In this document: positions 45,642-49,055 of the stretch, in pieces
How the letters are laid out: each line of letters starts with the position of its first letter
Numbering within the stretch: position 1 is the first letter of the stretch
Source of the DNA: Saprospiraceae bacterium
GTDB taxonomy: Bacteria > Bacteroidota > Bacteroidia > Chitinophagales > Saprospiraceae
NCBI GenBank assembly: GCA_030728245.1
Contig: JANQZX010000012.1
Coordinates: 1 to 49,055 of the forward strand
DNA length: 49,055 nucleotides
Direction: 5' to 3'
The notes under the pieces: model-generated
Database searches by the model: none
Seen by the model: the letters and a program-made list of their open reading frames with translations, nothing else
Told to the model about the DNA's origin: nothing
Program-made: the position numbers and the translations under genes

Positions 45642-45675
45642 TAAAAATAGTTTGTGAATGTTCACTAACTTCAAT
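45642..45675 (-). promoter_or_regulatory. Efflux-operon promoter with a repressor-type palindrome
   Basis: On the minus strand ATTG (45675-45672) and TATTTTTA (45649-45642) form -33/-7 boxes about 22 nt apart. Between them lies a dyad with arms AGTTAGTGAA and TTCACAAACT read on either strand around a 2-bp centre (45649-45670, 9 of 10 pairs). Position and symmetry fit a TetR-family operator. Transcription would start near 45637, giving a leader of about 12 nt. The TetR gene at the right edge is the obvious candidate regulator. Confidence 0.5.
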
Positions 45676-45864
45676 GGATAATTTTTTTTCTTATTTATTT
45701 ACGCGTACCCCCGTGACCGCCAGCTACAATCACAAGGATCTTCAGACTCAAGTAAATATACTTAAAAAACTGAATGACAATGTTTTGCATTTTGAAGCGA
45801 TTGGATTTAGATATTTTGTAAGACATATTTTTGTTTTTTTTAAAATTTTCAAATTATTCTTCCT

Positions 45865-47325
45865 CTACTCAGGAATCAACCACCAGAAGGGCTTCATCTT
45901 TGCTTTATAAATGAAAGCATAGTGTAACGTCAATTTTAACCAATGACCAGCAAGACCAATGTCGCCAAAGGTTCTTTTCAAATCTCTACCATGGGATTTA
46001 GGATATTTTTTGTAATCTGGTACAATTGGAAAGGTAGTAATACTTATCCCGCTACCTTGAGTCATCCCATAACCAGCGGAGGCGATGCATGCAGCACCCA
46101 TATTACCCATAGATCCTTTATGGTCAAGTGATATTTTTCCGTTTTTAATTGTGTCAATAATATTATCGGTTACTAGTTTTGCAGTAATTCCCGAAGGCAT
46201 TCCCGTTCTTGGAGGGGATGGGAAAATTTCAGTACCGTTTTTGCTTTTTCTTGGTTTAGAAATACTATGAGGCGGTGCAAATGCAATTCCGGGTGCAAAA
46301 ATATTGGCATAACTAGGATTTTGGTATGTTTCGGGCCAGTCTTGAACAGACCATTCTTCATAAGGTTTTGCTGTGTAATTGGCATCTACTATCATAAATC
46401 CTTTGAAGAGTTTGGCAGTTATATCATTTTCATTTTTATCAAACGCTTTAAAACCATGTCCTGAAAATGAGGGAATCAGCATTGCAAAATCGTACGACTC
46501 TGTTTTATGTTCACCTTCTAAATTTTCATAATGTGCTATACCATCTTCAATTTTAGAAACACCAGCACCTAAAATCCATTTAATGCCACGGTCAGCAAAA
46601 ACCATTTCAACCATTTCACTGGATTTCATAGTCTGGCTGCCATAAGTTAAAAGCATACCATCCATTCCAAAATCCCCCAACTCATTTTCGTTGGAAATCC
46701 ATGTCAATTCTATATTATCCCTTACACCAAAACGCACCAATTCCTTCTCAACATTTAAAATATATTCGAATGCTGCACCCTGACATGTGGCTTTAGCATG
46801 ACCAGTTCCAATTAATATTTTGGCTTGTTTATCAGAAGCTTTAATGTCTGCTATTAATTTAAATAAAGCTTCAGAAGCATGTGAGGCATGTTCATAAGTG
46901 CATACAGAATAGGCCTTGTTTGTTCCTGGATTCAGCCCTTCAGTGAGTTCAAAAGCGAGTTTAGGTCCAGTAGCATTAATTAGAAAATCATAGTTTATTT
47001 TTTCTTGAACTCCAGCATTTTTGCCAAAAATCGATTCAACTGTTACAAAGGGTTTAGATTCTGTGACATCACCTTCTGGATGAAAAGAAACAACTTTTGC
47101 TTGCTTATAACCAATGCCTTTTCTTTTATATAAAGGTTCTAAAGGAAAAAATACGTCTTCAGATTTCATGCGACCAATTCCCACCCAAATATTTGATGGC
47201 ACCCATTGATAGTTGCGATTAGGTGAAACCACCAACACTTCATGCTCTCTAGAAAGTTTTCTTCTTAAATGCGATGCAGCAGTATGTCCCGCAATGCCTG
47301 CTCCAAGTATTAGTATTTTTGTCAT
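45865..47325 (-). CDS. Sulfide:quinone-oxidoreductase-like flavoprotein
   Basis: A 486-residue FAD-dependent disulfide reductase-fold protein. The FAD-binding GAGIAGHTAA starts at residue 8, the second Rossmann unit lies around 168-200 and the FAD-contact segment NIFAPGIAFAPP near 341-352. Cys181 (AKATCQGAAFEY) and Cys413 (GAACIASAGYG) are placed where SQR enzymes carry the redox-active pair, and the C-terminus (FWWLIPE) is amphipathic for membrane binding. It probably oxidises sulfide, persulfide or another small reductant into the quinone pool; the exact reaction is open. It is last in a cluster with cupin, lipoprotein, membrane protein and TetR genes. Confidence 0.83.
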   Translation of the reverse strand: MTKILILGAGIAGHTAASHLRRKLSREHEVLVVSPNRNYQWVPSNIWVGIGRMKSEDVFFPLEPLYKRKGIGYKQAKVVSFHPEGDVTESKPFVTVESIFGKNAGVQEKINYDFLINATGPKLAFELTEGLNPGTNKAYSVCTYEHASHASEALFKLIADIKASDKQAKILIGTGHAKATCQGAAFEYILNVEKELVRFGVRDNIELTWISNENELGDFGMDGMLLTYGSQTMKSSEMVEMVFADRGIKWILGAGVSKIEDGIAHYENLEGEHKTESYDFAMLIPSFSGHGFKAFDKNENDITAKLFKGFMIVDANYTAKPYEEWSVQDWPETYQNPSYANIFAPGIAFAPPHSISKPRKSKNGTEIFPSPPRTGMPSGITAKLVTDNIIDTIKNGKISLDHKGSMGNMGAACIASAGYGMTQGSGISITTFPIVPDYKKYPKSHGRDLKRTFGDIGLAGHWLKLTLHYAFIYKAKMKPFWWLIPE

Positions 47326-47331
47326 GAGATT

Positions 47332-47619
47332 TTATTTTATAAGAATTAATTGACTTTCAATTGTTCCTTCAACCCAATGTTTTACCACTGGTTCAATATT
47401 TACATAATCACCAGTCAGTAGAGTTTCTTTTATACCCTTTTCATTTTCAAAAACCACTTGCCCTTCCATACAAATCAAAAGTGCTGGAGTTTTGGTTATA
47501 TGTTCTTTTAATTTTTCGCCTTGCAAAATTTGTATGGCAGTTGCATTTCCCAGTTCACTTTTGAAAAGAGAAGTTGCTGAAACAGGTTTTTCACGGGTGT
47601 GTAATTCTCTTATGTTCAT
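47332..47619 (-). CDS. Cupin-domain small protein
   Basis: A 95-residue single cupin barrel. ALLICMEGQVVFENEKGI and DYVNIEPVVKHWVEGTIESQ correspond to the two cupin motifs, but the usual His-x-His metal ligands of motif 1 are not evident, so metal binding is uncertain. It overlaps the lipoprotein gene by 4 bp and ends 6 bp before the SQR-like gene, so it belongs to that operon. Small cupins next to redox enzymes are often sensors or stabilisers (inference). Confidence 0.75.
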   Translation of the reverse strand: MNIRELHTREKPVSATSLFKSELGNATAIQILQGEKLKEHITKTPALLICMEGQVVFENEKGIKETLLTGDYVNIEPVVKHWVEGTIESQLILIK

Positions 47620-48077
47620 TGGAAGTATTGATTAAATGTTGTGAATGAAGTTTGAATGATTTCAAATTCCTTTGCTGCTTCGGTTTCGTCTTTAGCTTCT
47701 GAAGGTTCTTTTACCAAATCTATATAAGGTAATAGCCACTTGTGTAGTTCATCGTGTGCTTTGCCTTTTATTGTGCAATTAGAAGTAAGTAAATCAATAT
47801 TGGATTGCAATTTTTCGACTAATGATTTGTGATCTTTTTGCTCAATAGTAGAGAAAGAAATAATATCATTTTCCGTATTGCGAATATGAGTTATCATATT
47901 CGCATCAACCTTCCATTTTTCGCCATTGTTAAGTTCGATGGTTTGCATTTCATCGTTATGCTGATGTTCTTCTTGAGTTACGGTTTCCGTTTTCTGTTTA
48001 GATTTTTCGTTAAATGTGTTGCTACAACTAAAAAGGAACAAACTGATTGCTGTAATTGAAATTGTTATTTTTTTCAT
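47616..48077 (-). CDS. Helical lipoprotein of unknown function
   Basis: A 153-residue predicted lipoprotein (signal, then LFSCSN with the lipid-modified Cys near 18). A His-rich charged stretch (EEHQHNDEM) is followed by a helical domain (about 50-150: WKVDANMITHIRNTENDI; HDELHKWLLPYIDL) with His and Trp that could bind a metal. I do not recognise a named family. It is probably cotranscribed with the cupin and SQR-like genes. Confidence 0.7.
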   Translation of the reverse strand: MKKITISITAISLFLFSCSNTFNEKSKQKTETVTQEEHQHNDEMQTIELNNGEKWKVDANMITHIRNTENDIISFSTIEQKDHKSLVEKLQSNIDLLTSNCTIKGKAHDELHKWLLPYIDLVKEPSEAKDETEAAKEFEIIQTSFTTFNQYFQ

Positions 48078-48144
48078 AATTTCTTTTTTGTTATTGTGAA
48101 ATAAGCAATGACGGTAAAAACAAGCGTTACTGAAATTCTAAAAA

Positions 48145-48462
48145 TCATTGCATCGATGGTTTTTCTTCATAGATACCGCCTAAACTTGCGTGAATTTTAA
48201 GCCCGATAAAAGCTGCTATTAGAATAAGTGTTGAAATCCCTAAGAGTGTAGCTCTCAATTTTTTGTTTTTAATAAACCCATGAGCGGCAATAAGATATAG
48301 AATGCTACTGATGAAATTTGACCAAACCACAAACAAAACATAATTGCCCTCTTTGGCTCTAATACCAAACAAATCAAATATTACGGAAGTGCTTAAGAAT
48401 AAAGTAAGCAAGCCAAATCCGGCTAAGACTGTTGCTAATAAATTGGGAATTAATTTTTTCAT
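48145..48462 (-). CDS. Small integral membrane protein
   Basis: A 105-residue protein with three hydrophobic helices (about 6-28, 42-62, 70-92) and short loops. No catalytic motif. It overlaps the TetR gene by 4 bp (ATGA), so it is the regulator's immediate operon partner. A 67-bp gap follows before the lipoprotein gene. Confidence 0.75.
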   Translation of the reverse strand: MKKLIPNLLATVLAGFGLLTLFLSTSVIFDLFGIRAKEGNYVLFVVWSNFISSILYLIAAHGFIKNKKLRATLLGISTLILIAAFIGLKIHASLGGIYEEKPSMQ

Positions 48463-49055
48463 TTCGATTTGATTTTTATCAACGTTAAGACCGCTTGTAT
48501 CATATTGTCTCCTTCTCTGCTTATGTCAAATTGAAAGTTGGTAACTCTCCATTTAAACATTTGCAACCGGAAAGTTCCCATCACGATATGCAATAATTCA
48601 TCAGATTTTATTGCATTGGTAAATACTTTCTTTTGTTGTCCTTCTAAAATAATAGGCATTAAGTGCTTCATTTTTACACCCATTATTTTCAATATTATTT
48701 CGTTAATGCGTTGACTTTCTTCCAACAGACCGTCAGAAAAAACCGCTACTACAAAGTGAGGGTTCTTTTTAAAGAATGAAAATTGATTTTGAAACAACGT
48801 TGTGAATTTTTCTTCTGGTGATTGTTCACTGGAAATTGTATTAGTATATCGATCATCCATACTCACGGCAAGGAATTCAAGTAAAGCAATAATTATTTCT
48901 TCCTTGCTTGTAAAGTGTCTGTAAATAGCACTTTCAGAAAACTTCATTTCTTTAGCAAGGTTCTTAATGGTTAAACCACTTACTCCCGAAGTAGTAAGTA
49001 TTTTTCCTGCCGCCTCGATAATTTCAAGTTGTCTATCTGAAATTTTTACTGTGCC
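48459..49055 (-). CDS. TetR/AcrR-family regulator (5' end cut by window edge)
   Basis: At least 198 codons are open; the frame continues to the right edge without a start, so the gene begins beyond 49055. The visible N-terminal part (KISDRQLEIIEAAGKILTTS, GLTIKNLAKEMKFSESAIYR) is the TetR helix-turn-helix with the HFxSKEEII segment; an internal ATG at 48947 is not the true start. The C-terminal ligand-binding domain has a typical length. It heads a unit with the small membrane protein. A palindrome in the efflux-operon promoter 3 kb away is its likely target (inference). Confidence 0.9.
   Translation of the reverse strand, partial: GTVKISDRQLEIIEAAGKILTTSGVSGLTIKNLAKEMKFSESAIYRHFTSKEEIIIALLEFLAVSMDDRYTNTISSEQSPEEKFTTLFQNQFSFFKKNPHFVVAVFSDGLLEESQRINEIILKIMGVKMKHLMPIILEGQQKKVFTNAIKSDELLHIVMGTFRLQMFKWRVTNFQFDISREGDNMIQAVLTLIKIKSK

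Noticed and set aside
45674-45910. Plus-strand 78-codon frame (MDNFFSYLFTRTPVTASYNH) starting beside the efflux palindrome
   Set aside because: The first 50 residues look somewhat protein-like, but the rest is antisense to the end of the SQR-like gene and no family was recognised. It may be a relic; not supported as a gene.
1-49055. CRISPR arrays, tRNA or rRNA genes, intact transposases or integrases
   Set aside because: Looked for on both strands; no regularly spaced repeats, tRNA-like cloverleaf in gaps, rRNA segments or transposase/integrase motifs were seen.

Overview
The window is a piece of a Bacteroidota chromosome. Evidence: lineage-typical families (DUF4837 lipoprotein, DUF6089 barrel, PRiA4 ORF-3-like protein, MoxR, DASS carrier), a compact archaeal-type prolyl-tRNA synthetase, and promoter-like sequences close to the Bacteroidota -33 TTTG / -7 TAnnTTTG pattern. 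The order cannot be fixed by reading alone; a Chitinophagia- or Saprospiria-like member is a guess. No rRNA, tRNA, CRISPR array or intact insertion sequence was seen.

Left part (about 1-32.9 kb) reads as ordinary chromosome with genes on both strands. It holds a dicarboxylate carrier plus SDR dehydrogenase pair, a secreted barrel-like protein, htpG, a DUF4837 lipoprotein with a MoxR ATPase, a large BNR/sortilin-like secreted protein, an M50 protease overlapping a nitroreductase, the pyrophosphate-driven ion pump hppA, an AlkB-type monooxygenase next to a VOC protein, and a LysE-type exporter. Next come a DUF6089 barrel, a PRiA4 ORF-3-like protein, scpA, an RsmI-like methyltransferase, nadA, an M20 amidohydrolase, a sugar-nucleotidyltransferase-like protein, a FadL-like porin, a Ser/Pro/Gly-rich secreted protein, proS, a SOUL protein, and two Tat-exported enzymes (Gfo/Idh/MocA oxidoreductase and alkaline phosphatase). 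Four clear hairpin terminators lie here.

Between 3.30 and 3.60 kb there is no gene, but the minus strand has a good promoter, several helices and a strong terminator with no minus-strand reading frame upstream. This is best read as an unannotated structured RNA of about 260 nt. The next gene, htpG, is preceded by two nearly identical boxes that resemble -24/-12 promoters.

Right part (about 32.9-49 kb) looks accessory: every gene is on the minus strand and the DNA appears richer in A and T. It opens with a broken gene whose first fragment resembles the primase domain of TOTE conflict systems, followed by an XRE regulator and Fic enzyme pair. A 32-bp sequence from the end of the phosphatase gene recurs 2.39 kb away and brackets this small island. 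Then comes an eight-gene operon (DUF2147, TolC, HlyD-type adaptor, ABC permease, ABC ATPase, TolC, RND adaptor, RND pump), i.e. two complete tripartite efflux machines in one transcript. A palindrome sits between its -33 and -7 boxes and recurs at the start of the second TolC gene. A second cluster (TetR regulator, membrane protein, lipoprotein, cupin, sulfide:quinone-oxidoreductase-like flavoprotein) runs to the right edge, where the TetR gene is cut. The simplest reading is a TetR-controlled stress and export region next to a decayed defence island.
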